Shown: positions 16,887-25,933 of the stretch, piece by piece
How positions within the stretch are numbered: position 1 is the first letter of the stretch
Layout: every line of letters begins with the position of its first letter
Assembly (NCBI RefSeq): GCF_021864535.1
Contig: NZ_JAKJIC010000001.1
Location: 474,785 to 538,784 of the forward strand
Length of the DNA: 64,000 nucleotides
Direction: 5' to 3'
DNA from: Oryzibacter oryziterrae
GTDB lineage: Bacteria; Pseudomonadota; Alphaproteobacteria; Rhizobiales; Pleomorphomonadaceae
The notes under the pieces: model-generated
Databases searched by the model: none
What the model was told of the DNA's origin: nothing
What the model saw: the letters and a program-made list of their open reading frames with translations, nothing else
Translations under genes and position numbers: made by a program

Positions 16887-18347
16887 TCACCCCACCACCG
16901 TCAGCTTCGGTTCCACCACGCCGCCGTGGTGATACATGGGCCACTTCATGTAGCGGTAGACGGCTTCCTTGACGATTTCGGCGTGAGTGCCGCGGACCAT
17001 GGCGACGTGGTGTTCGAAGCCGTTCTGCGTAACGAAACGCATGAGTTCGCGCAAGCCGGGCACGCGGGTGACGGCGATGCCGCCGTCCATCGGGAAGGGA
17101 TGGTCGGTGAACTCGCCTTCGCCGAGATAGCACTTGACGGTGCCGGCGCGGTCGTCGGTGGAGAGGCGGAAATAGGTCATCGGGCCGGCCTTCACCTTGC
17201 CCTTGACGGCACCGAAGCACTTCTCGCGACCGATGGTGGCGCCCAGCACGTCGAGTTCGCCGATGTTGGGCGTATCGCCGATGAAGCTCTTGGGATAGTT
17301 GCCGCAGTGGGTGCAGACGCAGAGGTCGGGCTCAAGGCCGTAGTTGTTGTTCCAGTCGAGGATGGCCGACGGTGCGCCGGAGGCGAGCGCCAGGGCATAC
17401 ATGGAGAGCGAGCCCATGACGTCCACTTCGCAGGCGGAGGGCATCAGTTCCTCGCCCATCATGGACATGGTGAGGCAGGTGGCGCAGCCGAAGTTGTCCT
17501 GCAGCGAGCGCCAGCACTGGATGGCCGAGGCGTCGCAGCCGTTTTCCTCGATCCAGCGGTTGACCGCCAGCGTCCACTTGGCCTGGCGCAGGATCTGCTC
17601 GGGCTTGATGTGGCTGTCAATGCGACCGTAGGCGTTGATGCGCTGGAGCTTTTCGCGCAGCGCCGGGTCGTTGTCGGGGATCGCGCCGGCGGCGCCCATC
17701 ATTTCAGACAGGTCGACGGTGACGACGGTGATGCCGGAGGCCTGCAGCAGCTTCTCCGAGAAACGCATGGTTTGGAAGGCGCCGGTGCGGGCACCGATGG
17801 CGCCGATGCGGGCATTGCGGAGGCCGCGCACCGTGCGACAAATGCGCGCGAAACGGTCGAGGTCGGCCTTGAACTCGGCGCTGCCGGTGTCGCAGGTGTG
17901 CGTCGTCGTCTCGGTGAAGGGCACGCCATATTGCCAGAAATTGTTGGTCACCGAGAGCTTGCCGCAGAAGGCGTCGCGGCGCTCGGCCACCGAAACCTTG
18001 GTCGGGTCGTCGTTGGAGGCCTGCAGCAGGATCGGCACATTGAGGCCGGCGCGGCGGACGAGTTCGGCGATGGCGATCTCGTCGCCGAAGTTGGGCAGGC
18101 AGATCACCAGGCCGTCGATGTCGTCGCGCTTGGCCTTGAAGAGATCGGCGTAAAGCTGGGCGTCGGCGACCGATTGCACGGCGCCGTTGACGGTGGCCTC
18201 GAAGGGCAAGGTCACCACGGCGACGCCCAAGTCCTTGAGATGGGCCAGGGTTTCCTCGCGGGCCTGCCGACACGGGGCGCCGCTGAAGAAGGCGCGGCTG
18301 CCGATCACCAGGCCGAGCGTGATCTGCTTGCGAATGATGGATGTCAT
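16887..18347 (-). CDS. L-fucose/L-arabinose isomerase family protein
   Basis: A 486-aa cytoplasmic enzyme of the fucose/arabinose isomerase family, which interconverts aldoses and ketoses at a divalent metal. Family-like features are the early GLVIGSRAFF segment, EELMPSACEVDVMGSLSMYAL (acidic and cysteine-containing active-site region), and WNNNYG and H-C-G-N-Y in the C-terminal half. GGAGAC lies seven bases before ATG 18347. It is transcribed divergently from an RbsABC-type sugar importer, and both promoter sides carry the same DeoR-type operator, so the enzyme probably acts on the imported sugar. The exact sugar cannot be told from sequence. Confidence 0.8.
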   Translation of the reverse strand: MTSIIRKQITLGLVIGSRAFFSGAPCRQAREETLAHLKDLGVAVVTLPFEATVNGAVQSVADAQLYADLFKAKRDDIDGLVICLPNFGDEIAIAELVRRAGLNVPILLQASNDDPTKVSVAERRDAFCGKLSVTNNFWQYGVPFTETTTHTCDTGSAEFKADLDRFARICRTVRGLRNARIGAIGARTGAFQTMRFSEKLLQASGITVVTVDLSEMMGAAGAIPDNDPALREKLQRINAYGRIDSHIKPEQILRQAKWTLAVNRWIEENGCDASAIQCWRSLQDNFGCATCLTMSMMGEELMPSACEVDVMGSLSMYALALASGAPSAILDWNNNYGLEPDLCVCTHCGNYPKSFIGDTPNIGELDVLGATIGREKCFGAVKGKVKAGPMTYFRLSTDDRAGTVKCYLGEGEFTDHPFPMDGGIAVTRVPGLRELMRFVTQNGFEHHVAMVRGTHAEIVKEAVYRYMKWPMYHHGGVVEPKLTVVG

Positions 18348-18394
18348 GGTCTTGTCTCCATTCGGCCTCCTCCCTCGAATGGAGACCGTATATG

Positions 18395-18413
18395 TTTTCG
18401 TTTGTTTTCGTTT
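18395..18413 (-). promoter_or_regulatory. DeoR-type operator upstream of the isomerase gene
   Basis: TTTTCGTTTGTTTTCGTTT: two TTTCGTTT-like units in tandem, the pattern bound by DeoR-family sugar regulators. It lies about 50 bp upstream of the isomerase ATG. A DeoR gene sits at the end of the divergent operon. Confidence 0.7.
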
Positions 18414-18585
18414 ACTGCTGTTTCAAGCCCTGTGCAATTGGATCCTGTGTGTCCAGGCACCCTGATAATTTTGACAGTATCGCCGATGTAGCGATCAGCG
18501 TGCCGCAAAACTGCGCAGGATTTGGCTCCTCACGCGAATTCTTGCCTGATCCGTGTCGCGCTGTAAACATCTGTGAAATAGGATA

Positions 18586-18614
18586 TTGACATCAAACGAA
18601 AGCAAACGATAGCA
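18586..18614 (+). promoter_or_regulatory. Importer promoter with embedded DeoR-type operator
   Basis: A -35 box TTGACA at 18586-18591 is followed 17 bp later by a weak -10 (ATAGCA). The spacer and -10 carry AAACGAAAGCAAACGATAG (18594-18612). Its reverse complement matches the operator at 18395-18413 at 16 of 19 positions. Repressor binding there would block RNA polymerase directly. Confidence 0.65.
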
Positions 18615-18638
18615 ATAGAGGCATGGTGGCGAGCCTGA

Positions 18639-19727
<1,089 letters not shown>

Positions 19728-19743
19728 GGTCTCAAGACATAGC

Positions 19744-19772
19744 CTCCGGCGCCCTCCCCTTCGGCGCCGGAG
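19744..19772 (+). terminator. Intra-operon hairpin after the binding-protein gene
   Basis: CTCCGGCGCC (19744-19753) and GGCGCCGGAG (19763-19772) form a perfect ten-pair stem with a nine-base loop, followed by CGCCTTTCCC. It probably acts as a partial terminator or 3' stabiliser, a common arrangement after abundant binding-protein genes. Confidence 0.6.
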
Positions 19773-19885
19773 CGCCTTTCCCATTGATCGGACGGTTTGC
19801 CAGAACGCACCCGCTGTCCCGGCGCGGGCCTCGCGTGCTTCCTCCGTCCGCGACAGGTGACCGGTTCTGCAGGTTGCGGAAAACC

Positions 19886-20533
19886 ATGGCCATGAAGATT
19901 GTGATGGCGGCAGCCCTGGCGCTGACCGCAGGGCTCGCCGGCTGCAAGTTCGTCAAGACCGACGGCGCCGATGCGACCAGGCCGATTGCGGCGGACGAGA
20001 GCGGCGACGACGCCCGCATTGCGGCGTTGATCGGCAAGACCTATGAGGCGGAACTGATCCCGCTGGTGACGTCCAAGGCCGTCGATTTTGCGACGCTGAA
20101 GACAGCGATCACTGCCGGTCTCGATGCCGCCGGCAAGCAATATGGCCATCGCGGCGCCGGTGATGGCGGCCCGTGGTCCTTCGCCATCAAGGGCAGCGGC
20201 AAGGCCGTCGCGGCTGATCGCCAGTCGCGCGCGGCGCATGTGGATCTCGACATGGACGGCGACGGCAAGGCCGATGTGGTGATCCAGCTCGGTCCGGTGG
20301 TCAAGGGCTCGGCGCTGCGCGATCTCGCCCCGTTCTACGATTTCTCCGATTTCCGCGATCAGATCGAGTTCGCCAAGCTCGGTCGCGCGCTCAACGATAC
20401 GGCCGTCAAGGGCCTCAAGGTTCCCGATGGCGATCTCGTCGGCAAGACGGTGACCTTCCTGGGCGCCGCCTCCGTGAGCTCGGCATCCACGGCACCGGCC
20501 ATCGTTCCCACCACGATCGAGATCGCGCCATGA
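19886..20533 (+). CDS. DUF2291-family lipoprotein of the sugar transport operon
   Basis: About 215 aa. The N-terminus MAMKIVMAAALALTAGLAGCKF is a lipoprotein signal with lipobox L-A-G-C. I start at ATG 19886 (GCGGA just upstream); ATG 19892 is a close alternative, and the frame is open further upstream to 19784 without signal-like sequence. The rest resembles DUF2291, a family found inside RbsABC-type sugar operons. Its role is unknown; an accessory envelope function in uptake is plausible. The stop overlaps the ATPase start (ATGA). Confidence 0.75.
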   Translation: MAMKIVMAAALALTAGLAGCKFVKTDGADATRPIAADESGDDARIAALIGKTYEAELIPLVTSKAVDFATLKTAITAGLDAAGKQYGHRGAGDGGPWSFAIKGSGKAVAADRQSRAAHVDLDMDGDGKADVVIQLGPVVKGSALRDLAPFYDFSDFRDQIEFAKLGRALNDTAVKGLKVPDGDLVGKTVTFLGAASVSSASTAPAIVPTTIEIAP

Positions 20534-22059
20534 GTGAGGCTCATCCTGTCAGCCTGACGATCCGCAACGGCGTGAAGATGTATCCCGGCACGCAGGCGCT
20601 GAAGGGTGTCGATTTCGACCTGCACATGGGCGCCGTCAACGTGCTCGTCGGGGAAAACGGTGCCGGTAAGTCGACGATGATGAAGATCATTGCCGGGGTC
20701 GAGGCGCTGACGTCGGGCACGATCACGCTGGACGGCAAAGAGGTCGTCTTCGCCGACAAGGCCGACGCGGTGGCGCGTGGCATCGGCATCGTGTTCCAGG
20801 AACTCAACCTGTTCCCGAACCTGACGGTGGCTGAGAACATCTTCATGGCGCGCGAGAAGACCGTGCGCGGCTTCCATATCGACCGCGAAGCCCAGTCGCA
20901 GGCGGCGCGGGCGCTGATGCAGCGGCTCGAACAGGACATCGATCCGGAGACGCCGCTCGGCAACCTGCGCATCGGCCAGCAGCAGATCGTCGAGATCGCC
21001 AAGGCGCTGGCACAGGACGCGCGCATCCTGATCCTCGACGAGCCGACCTCGGCGCTGTCGGCGTCGGAAGTGGACGTGCTGTTCCGCATCATCGAGGATC
21101 TGAAGCGGCACGGGGTGGGCATCGTCTACATCTCGCACCGGCTGGAAGAGCTGATCCGCATCGGTGACTACATCACCGTGCTGCGCGACGGCACCATCAC
21201 CGGATCGCGGCCGATGGAGGGCGTGGACATCCCCTGGATCGTCCGCAACATGATCGGCAGCGCGTCCAAGGACTTTCCGCGCACCGAGGCGCATCCCTTC
21301 GGCGACGAGGTGTTCCGGGCGGAGAAGATCTGCCTGCCGCGGCTCGGCGGCGGCTATACGGTCGACCATGTGTCGCTGGAAGTGCGGGCCGGCGAGATCG
21401 TCGGGCTCTATGGCTTGATGGGCGCGGGGCGCACCGAATTCCTCGAATGCGTCATGGCCCAGCATCCGCAGTCAACAGGGCATTTCTTCATCGAGGGAAA
21501 GCCGCTCAAGACACATTCGGTGGCCGGGCGCATCGATCGCGGGCTGGCGCTGATCCCCGAGGACCGCAAGCGCGACGGCCTGGTGCAGATCATGTCGATC
21601 CGCGAAAACATCACCCTGTCCTCGCTCTACAAGCTGGCGAAGGGCTTCCATCTGTCGATCGCGGCGGAAGCCAAGGCGGCGGCGGAGTTCGTCAAGCAGC
21701 TGACCATCAAGATCGCCAGCCAGGAGCATCCCGTCTCCTCGCTGTCGGGCGGCAATCAGCAGAAGGTGGTGATCGGCAAGGCGCTGATGACCCGCCCGAA
21801 GATCCTGCTGATGGACGAACCCTCGCGCGGCATCGACATCGGTGCCAAGGCGGAGGTGTTCCGCACCATGCGCCGCCTGGCCGCCGAGGGTCTCGGCATC
21901 CTGTTTGTCACCTCCGACCTCGAGGAAGTGCTGGCGCTGTCCGACCGCATCCTCGTCATGGCCAACGGCCGGATCACCGGCACCTTCCCGTCAGGGGCCA
22001 ACCCGGCCGATGTGATCTCGGCGACCGTCCCCGACCGCTCATCCAGGATTGTTCAATGA
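20530..22059 (+). CDS. RbsA-type sugar ABC transporter, double ATP-binding protein
   Basis: 509 aa with two ABC modules, as in RbsA/XylG/MglA. The first has Walker A GENGAGKST at about residue 41, a degenerate signature (LRIGQQQIVEIAKAL) and Walker B ILILDEPTSALS. The second has a degenerate Walker A (GLMGAGRTEF), signature LSGGNQQKVVIGKAL and Walker B ILLMDEPSRGID. This asymmetry is normal for the family. It energises import of the sugar caught by the binding protein. The four-base ATGA overlaps at both ends indicate tight translational coupling. Confidence 0.93.
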   Translation: MSEAHPVSLTIRNGVKMYPGTQALKGVDFDLHMGAVNVLVGENGAGKSTMMKIIAGVEALTSGTITLDGKEVVFADKADAVARGIGIVFQELNLFPNLTVAENIFMAREKTVRGFHIDREAQSQAARALMQRLEQDIDPETPLGNLRIGQQQIVEIAKALAQDARILILDEPTSALSASEVDVLFRIIEDLKRHGVGIVYISHRLEELIRIGDYITVLRDGTITGSRPMEGVDIPWIVRNMIGSASKDFPRTEAHPFGDEVFRAEKICLPRLGGGYTVDHVSLEVRAGEIVGLYGLMGAGRTEFLECVMAQHPQSTGHFFIEGKPLKTHSVAGRIDRGLALIPEDRKRDGLVQIMSIRENITLSSLYKLAKGFHLSIAAEAKAAAEFVKQLTIKIASQEHPVSSLSGGNQQKVVIGKALMTRPKILLMDEPSRGIDIGAKAEVFRTMRRLAAEGLGILFVTSDLEEVLALSDRILVMANGRITGTFPSGANPADVISATVPDRSSRIVQ

Positions 22060-23111
22060 TGTCCACGCCCGCCGGAAACGACTTTTCGACGACCTCAGCG
22101 ATCCTGCTGCTGCTGAAGCTGCGCACCTTCGTGGCGCTGATCCTGGTGTTCGCCTTCTTCGCCTTCGCCGCACCGAATTTCCTGTCGGCGGCCAATGTGG
22201 TGATCGTGTCGAAACACGTGGCGCTCAACGCCTTCCTCGCCATCGGCATGACCTTCGTGATCATCGCCGGCGGCATCGACCTGTCGGTGGGGTCCATCGT
22301 CGGCCTCTGCGCCATGAGCGCGGGCTGGCTGGTGCTCTACGGTCTCGACACCGGTTTTGGCTGGCGGATCGAGTTCAACACGCTGGAAATCTGCCTGCTG
22401 GTGGTGCTGGTGGGTACGTTCATCGGCGCGGTCAACGGCATTCTCATCACCAAACTCAACGTCGCGCCCTTCATTGCGACGCTGGGCACGCTCTATATCG
22501 CCCGCGGCGCGGCGCTGCTGTCGTCCAATGGCAGCACCTTCCCCAATCTGAACGGCAATCCGGAATATGGTTCGGACACCTTCAAGCTGATCGGTGCCGG
22601 CAACTTCGTGGGCATTCCCATCTCGATCTGGCTGCTGGTGGTGATCGCGCTGATCGCGGCCTATCTTGCTACCCGTACGCCGCTCGGCCGGCATATCTAT
22701 GCCGTCGGTGGCAATGAGCGCGGCGCGGCGCTGTCGGGTGTCAACGTCGATCGGGTGAAGATGTTCGTCTACATGTTCTCCGGCTTCTGCGCGGCGCTGG
22801 TGGGACTGATCATCTCCTCGCAGCTGCAGGCGAGCCATCCGGCGACGGGCGAGACCTTCGAGCTCAATGCCATTGCGGCGGCGGTGCTGGGCGGAACCTC
22901 CATGTCGGGCGGACGCGGGCGGATCGGCGGCACCATCATCGGCGCCTTCGTCATCGGCATCCTCAACGACGGCATGGTGATGATGGGCGTGTCCGCTTTC
23001 TGGCAGACCGTGATCAAGGGCCTCGTAATCATCTCCGCGGTGGTCATTGATCAGGTACAGCAAAAGCTACAATCTCGCGTCATTCTGCAACAACGCGTAA
23101 TGTCCGAATAA
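22056..23111 (+). CDS. RbsC-type sugar ABC transporter permease
   Basis: 351 aa with about nine or ten hydrophobic segments. It has the family hallmarks GGIDLSVGSIVGL near residue 73, FIATLGTLYIARG, AVGGNERGAALSGV (cytoplasmic ATPase-contact loop) and AAVLGGTSMSGGRGRIGGT. Start ATG 22056 overlaps the ATPase stop. The frame is open far upstream, but that part is antisense-type sequence overlapping the ATPase gene. It forms the channel of the sugar importer. Confidence 0.92.
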   Translation: MMSTPAGNDFSTTSAILLLLKLRTFVALILVFAFFAFAAPNFLSAANVVIVSKHVALNAFLAIGMTFVIIAGGIDLSVGSIVGLCAMSAGWLVLYGLDTGFGWRIEFNTLEICLLVVLVGTFIGAVNGILITKLNVAPFIATLGTLYIARGAALLSSNGSTFPNLNGNPEYGSDTFKLIGAGNFVGIPISIWLLVVIALIAAYLATRTPLGRHIYAVGGNERGAALSGVNVDRVKMFVYMFSGFCAALVGLIISSQLQASHPATGETFELNAIAAAVLGGTSMSGGRGRIGGTIIGAFVIGILNDGMVMMGVSAFWQTVIKGLVIISAVVIDQVQQKLQSRVILQQRVMSE

Positions 23112-23181
23112 AAGCGCATTTCCTGTTGCCCAAAATTGTGCAGCGACTAAATATGAACCTCGAAATAATCGAGGACGCGAA

Positions 23182-24018
23182 ATGGCTGCAGTCAGTGGTG
23201 TGTCGGTCATGGAGACGAAGTCCGTTCAGGATGCCGGTGAAACTCTGTCGGGGTTGCTTTCGGAGCCCCGCCGGCGCCGCATTCTCGAATGGATCCAGGA
23301 GGAAGGAGCTGCCCGCGTTCGCGAGCTGGCGGTTGCCTTCGGCGTCTCCGATGCCACGATCCGCCAGGATCTCGAGCGCCTCGAAAACGACGGCTATATT
23401 ACCCGCGAGCATGGCGGGGCGTTTCTAAACCCGCAGCCGGCTCAGGTGGGCACCATGGTGCTGCACCATCAGGAGAACATGGACAAGAAGCGCCGCATCG
23501 GCGCGCTGGCCGCGAGCCTGGTTCATGACGGCGAGACGCTGATCCTCGACGCCGGCACCACGACGACCGAAATCGCCATGCGCCTGACGACGCGGCGCAA
23601 TCTGACGCTGATCACCAATGCGCTGAACATTGCGATCATCCTCGGCGCCAATCCGACCTTTGCCGTGCACATGCCGGGCGGGCACTTCAAGTCGCCGACG
23701 CTGTCGCTGTCGGGCGACAAGTGCGTGGAATATTTCACCAATGTCTTCGCCGGCAAGCTGTTCCTGGCGACCGCCGGCGTGGCGCTTGACGCTGGCCTCA
23801 CCTATCCGAGCTTTGCCGACCTGCAGCTCAAGGAAGCGATGATCAAGGCGGCGGCGCGGGTCTATCTGGTGGCCGACTCCACCAAGATCAACAAGACGTC
23901 CTTCACCCGGCTCGGCTCACTGGACGTGATCCATTCCTTCATCACCGACGACGGCATTTCCGACGCCGACGCCAAGGAATTCGAGCGGCGCGGCATCGAA
24001 CTGCTGATCGCGAGCTGA
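23182..24018 (+). CDS. DeoR-family transcriptional regulator of the sugar locus
   Basis: 278 aa. The N-terminal winged helix spans about residues 30-85 (RRRILEWIQEEG, VRELAVAFGVSDATIRQDLERL, GYITREHGGAF). The C-terminal sensor domain of the DeoR/GlpR type has LILDAGTTTTEIA and LYLVADSTKINKTSF-like segments, expected to bind a phosphorylated sugar. GAGGA lies six bases before ATG 23182. The gene closes the transporter operon, and the two TTTCGTTT-type operators at 18395 and 18594 are its likely targets. Its stop is nine bases from the convergent phnF stop. Confidence 0.9.
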   Translation: MAAVSGVSVMETKSVQDAGETLSGLLSEPRRRRILEWIQEEGAARVRELAVAFGVSDATIRQDLERLENDGYITREHGGAFLNPQPAQVGTMVLHHQENMDKKRRIGALAASLVHDGETLILDAGTTTTEIAMRLTTRRNLTLITNALNIAIILGANPTFAVHMPGGHFKSPTLSLSGDKCVEYFTNVFAGKLFLATAGVALDAGLTYPSFADLQLKEAMIKAAARVYLVADSTKINKTSFTRLGSLDVIHSFITDDGISDADAKEFERRGIELLIAS

Positions 24019-24027
24019 GCGCCTTCG

Positions 24028-24765
24028 TCACACTTCCAGTTTCAGACTGATGCGATCGGCCGAAAAGCGCGTGCGCGAGCATTGAACGGGCTTGCCGTCG
24101 GGATCGACATTGATGGCGCGCGCTTCCAGCACGATGGCGCCGGGTGACAGCTTGAGGAGATCGCGCTCGCGCGCGTCGGCGTGGCGGGCGGAAATCTCGG
24201 TGCTCTTGCGCAGATAGTCGGGCAAACCGCAGGCGATGAAGGCCTTGGTGATCGAGCCGGTGGCCTCGATATGCTCGGCCATGGCCGCGAAGCGGTCGGC
24301 AGGGAAGAAATGCTGCGAGCAGGACACCGCCCGCCCGCCGGCAAAGCCGACTTCCTCGATTTCCACGCAATCGGCGCCCTCTGGCAGTTCCAGCAATCTG
24401 ATCACGTCGTTGGAGGCGGGGTGCGTCCCTGAGGCGACGACGCGGATATGCACGGCACCGGCCTGGCCGCCGATGCCGGCGGAGAAGCGCGTGCGCTTGG
24501 AGATCGGCAGCGTCAGCTTGTCACGGCCGAGAATGGTGGTGCCGTGGCCCTGCACCGTTTCCACCAGTCCCTCCTCTGCCAGAAAGGCCACGGCGGCGCG
24601 AACCGTATGGCGGTTGACGCCGAAGCGCGCCGCAAGATCGAAGGCGGGCGGCAGCATGCCGGTTTCGTCGAACTCGCCATCGGCAATGGAAACGCGGATG
24701 CGGTCGGCAATCTGCCGCCAGAGCGCTACGCCGGAGTGTCGTTCCACCGATTTTGCCACCGTCAT
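24028..24765 (-). CDS. phnF: GntR-family regulator of phosphonate metabolism
   Basis: 245 aa. The N-terminal GntR winged helix (LWRQIADRIRVSIADGEF, then FGVNRHTVRAAVAFLAEEGL) is followed by a UTRA ligand domain (about 95-240) as in the HutC/PhnF subfamily. It is divergent from phnG, and its start overlaps the Pho box. A perfect eight-base inverted repeat (24813-24834) between the two genes is a good candidate for its operator. It probably represses the C-P lyase operon in the absence of phosphonate. Confidence 0.9.
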   Translation of the reverse strand: MTVAKSVERHSGVALWRQIADRIRVSIADGEFDETGMLPPAFDLAARFGVNRHTVRAAVAFLAEEGLVETVQGHGTTILGRDKLTLPISKRTRFSAGIGGQAGAVHIRVVASGTHPASNDVIRLLELPEGADCVEIEEVGFAGGRAVSCSQHFFPADRFAAMAEHIEATGSITKAFIACGLPDYLRKSTEISARHADARERDLLKLSPGAIVLEARAINVDPDGKPVQCSRTRFSADRISLKLEV

Positions 24766-24797
24766 GTCACCTCGCTGTCACGTTCGGTCTCTATATG
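24764..24797 (+). promoter_or_regulatory. Pho box and promoter of the C-P lyase operon
   Basis: ATGTCACCTCGCTGTCAC (24764-24781) contains two TGTCAC half-sites with an 11-bp period, the arrangement of PhoB sites. A -10-like TATATG follows ten bases later (24792-24797), as in PhoB-activated promoters that lack a -35 box. This predicts induction on phosphate starvation. Confidence 0.72.
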
Positions 24798-24812
24798 TAA
24801 TTCCGCTGTGTA

Positions 24813-24834
24813 GTTGTCTAGAATAATAGACAAC
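24813..24834 (+). promoter_or_regulatory. Inverted-repeat operator, probably for PhnF
   Basis: GTTGTCTA (24813-24820) and TAGACAAC (24827-24834) form a perfect inverted repeat around GAATAA. The GTCTA/TAGAC core resembles HutC-subfamily GntR sites. It lies just downstream of the predicted transcription start of phnG, where binding would block transcription. Confidence 0.65.
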
Positions 24835-24857
24835 ATCGAAAACCGCAAGAGAGTGCG

Positions 24858-25331
24858 ATGACCGCCATCGAAGCCGCTTCAGCCGATCTATCGTCGGCCC
24901 AACATGAGCGTGCGCGCCGCCTGGCGCTGCTGGCCCGCGCCAGCCGCGACGAGCTTGAAGCCGCCTGGGCCGCCCTGCCCGTCCAACCGTCGGTGACGGC
25001 GCTGCGCGGGCCGGAAACCGGTCTCGTGATGCTGCGTGGCCGCATGGGCGGGGATGGCGCGCCGTTCAATCTCGGCGAAGCCACCGTCAGCCGCGCCTCC
25101 GTGCGCCTCGGCGACGGCAGCGTCGGTCATGGCCAGCGCCTCGGCGGCGATCGGCAGGCCGCCCGTCTGTCGGCCATCTTCGACGCCCTGGCTGAAGGCG
25201 GCGACCGCGTGGCGGTCGATGCGCTCTGTGCCGCAATCGCGGCCCGGGTCGAGGCGGACGCAGCGCGCGAGGCAGCAGAGACGGCCGCGACGCGCGTCAA
25301 TTTCTTCACCCTGGTGCGAGGAGAGGACTGA
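24858..25331 (+). CDS. phnG: C-P lyase core complex subunit PhnG
   Basis: 157 aa, the usual length. The family segment around GLVMLRGRMGGDGAPFNLGE (about 54-73) is present, followed by VRLGDGSVGHG. PhnG belongs to the PhnGHIJ core complex, which couples phosphonate to ATP-derived ribose triphosphate and cleaves the carbon-phosphorus bond in the cytoplasm. It is the first gene of the operon, preceded by a Pho box and an operator. Its TGA shares one base with the phnH ATG. Confidence 0.95.
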   Translation: MTAIEAASADLSSAQHERARRLALLARASRDELEAAWAALPVQPSVTALRGPETGLVMLRGRMGGDGAPFNLGEATVSRASVRLGDGSVGHGQRLGGDRQAARLSAIFDALAEGGDRVAVDALCAAIAARVEADAAREAAETAATRVNFFTLVRGED

Positions 25332-25921
25332 TGGACGCCTCCACAAGCCTGACCGGCGGCTTTGCCGATCCCGTCTTCGCCGCCCAGTCGGTGTTTCGTG
25401 CCGTGATGGACTGCATGGCGCGTCCGGGCACGATCGGCACCATCGGGTCTGAAGCGACGGCACCCGGCGCGCTCGGCGCGGCGCAGGCGGCCATTGCCCT
25501 GACGCTGTGCGATGCCGATACGCCGGTGTGGTTCGCCGATACCCTCGCGAGCCCTGCCCTCTCGGCCTGGCTGGCCTTTCACACGGGTGCATCGGTTGCG
25601 CCCGACCCGACGACGGCGAAGTTCGCCTTTCTGGGGCTCGGCGGCGTGCCGCATCCCGATTTCCCGATCGGCACGCAGGATTACCCGGACCGCTCGGCCA
25701 CGGTGGTGATCGAGGTCTCCGGGTTTGAAGCGGGTGAGCCTTTCACCCTCTCCGGTCCCGGCATTGCCGGAACGCAGCCCCTCTCCGTTGCCGGCCTGTT
25801 CCCGGATTTCCGGACCTTCTGGCAGGCGAACCGGGCGGAGTTTCCGCGCGGGATCGACCTGATCCTCACCGCCGGTACGCGGCTTGTCGCCCTGCCCCGG
25901 TCCGTCCGCATTCTCGATTGA
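25331..25921 (+). CDS. phnH: C-P lyase core complex subunit PhnH
   Basis: 196 aa. The N-terminal GGFADPVFAAQSVFRAVMDC and MARPGT stretches are typical of PhnH, a PLP-transferase-like fold without the cofactor that binds PhnJ-PhnG in the core complex. GAGGA immediately precedes the start, which overlaps the phnG stop by one base, implying coupled translation. Confidence 0.95.
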   Translation: MDASTSLTGGFADPVFAAQSVFRAVMDCMARPGTIGTIGSEATAPGALGAAQAAIALTLCDADTPVWFADTLASPALSAWLAFHTGASVAPDPTTAKFAFLGLGGVPHPDFPIGTQDYPDRSATVVIEVSGFEAGEPFTLSGPGIAGTQPLSVAGLFPDFRTFWQANRAEFPRGIDLILTAGTRLVALPRSVRILD

Positions 25922-25933
25922 AGGAGCTGAGCC

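Noticed and set aside
16926..18491. 521-codon open frame on the plus strand
   Set aside because: Antisense to the isomerase gene and extends over its promoter region; Gly/Asp/Val-rich shadow.
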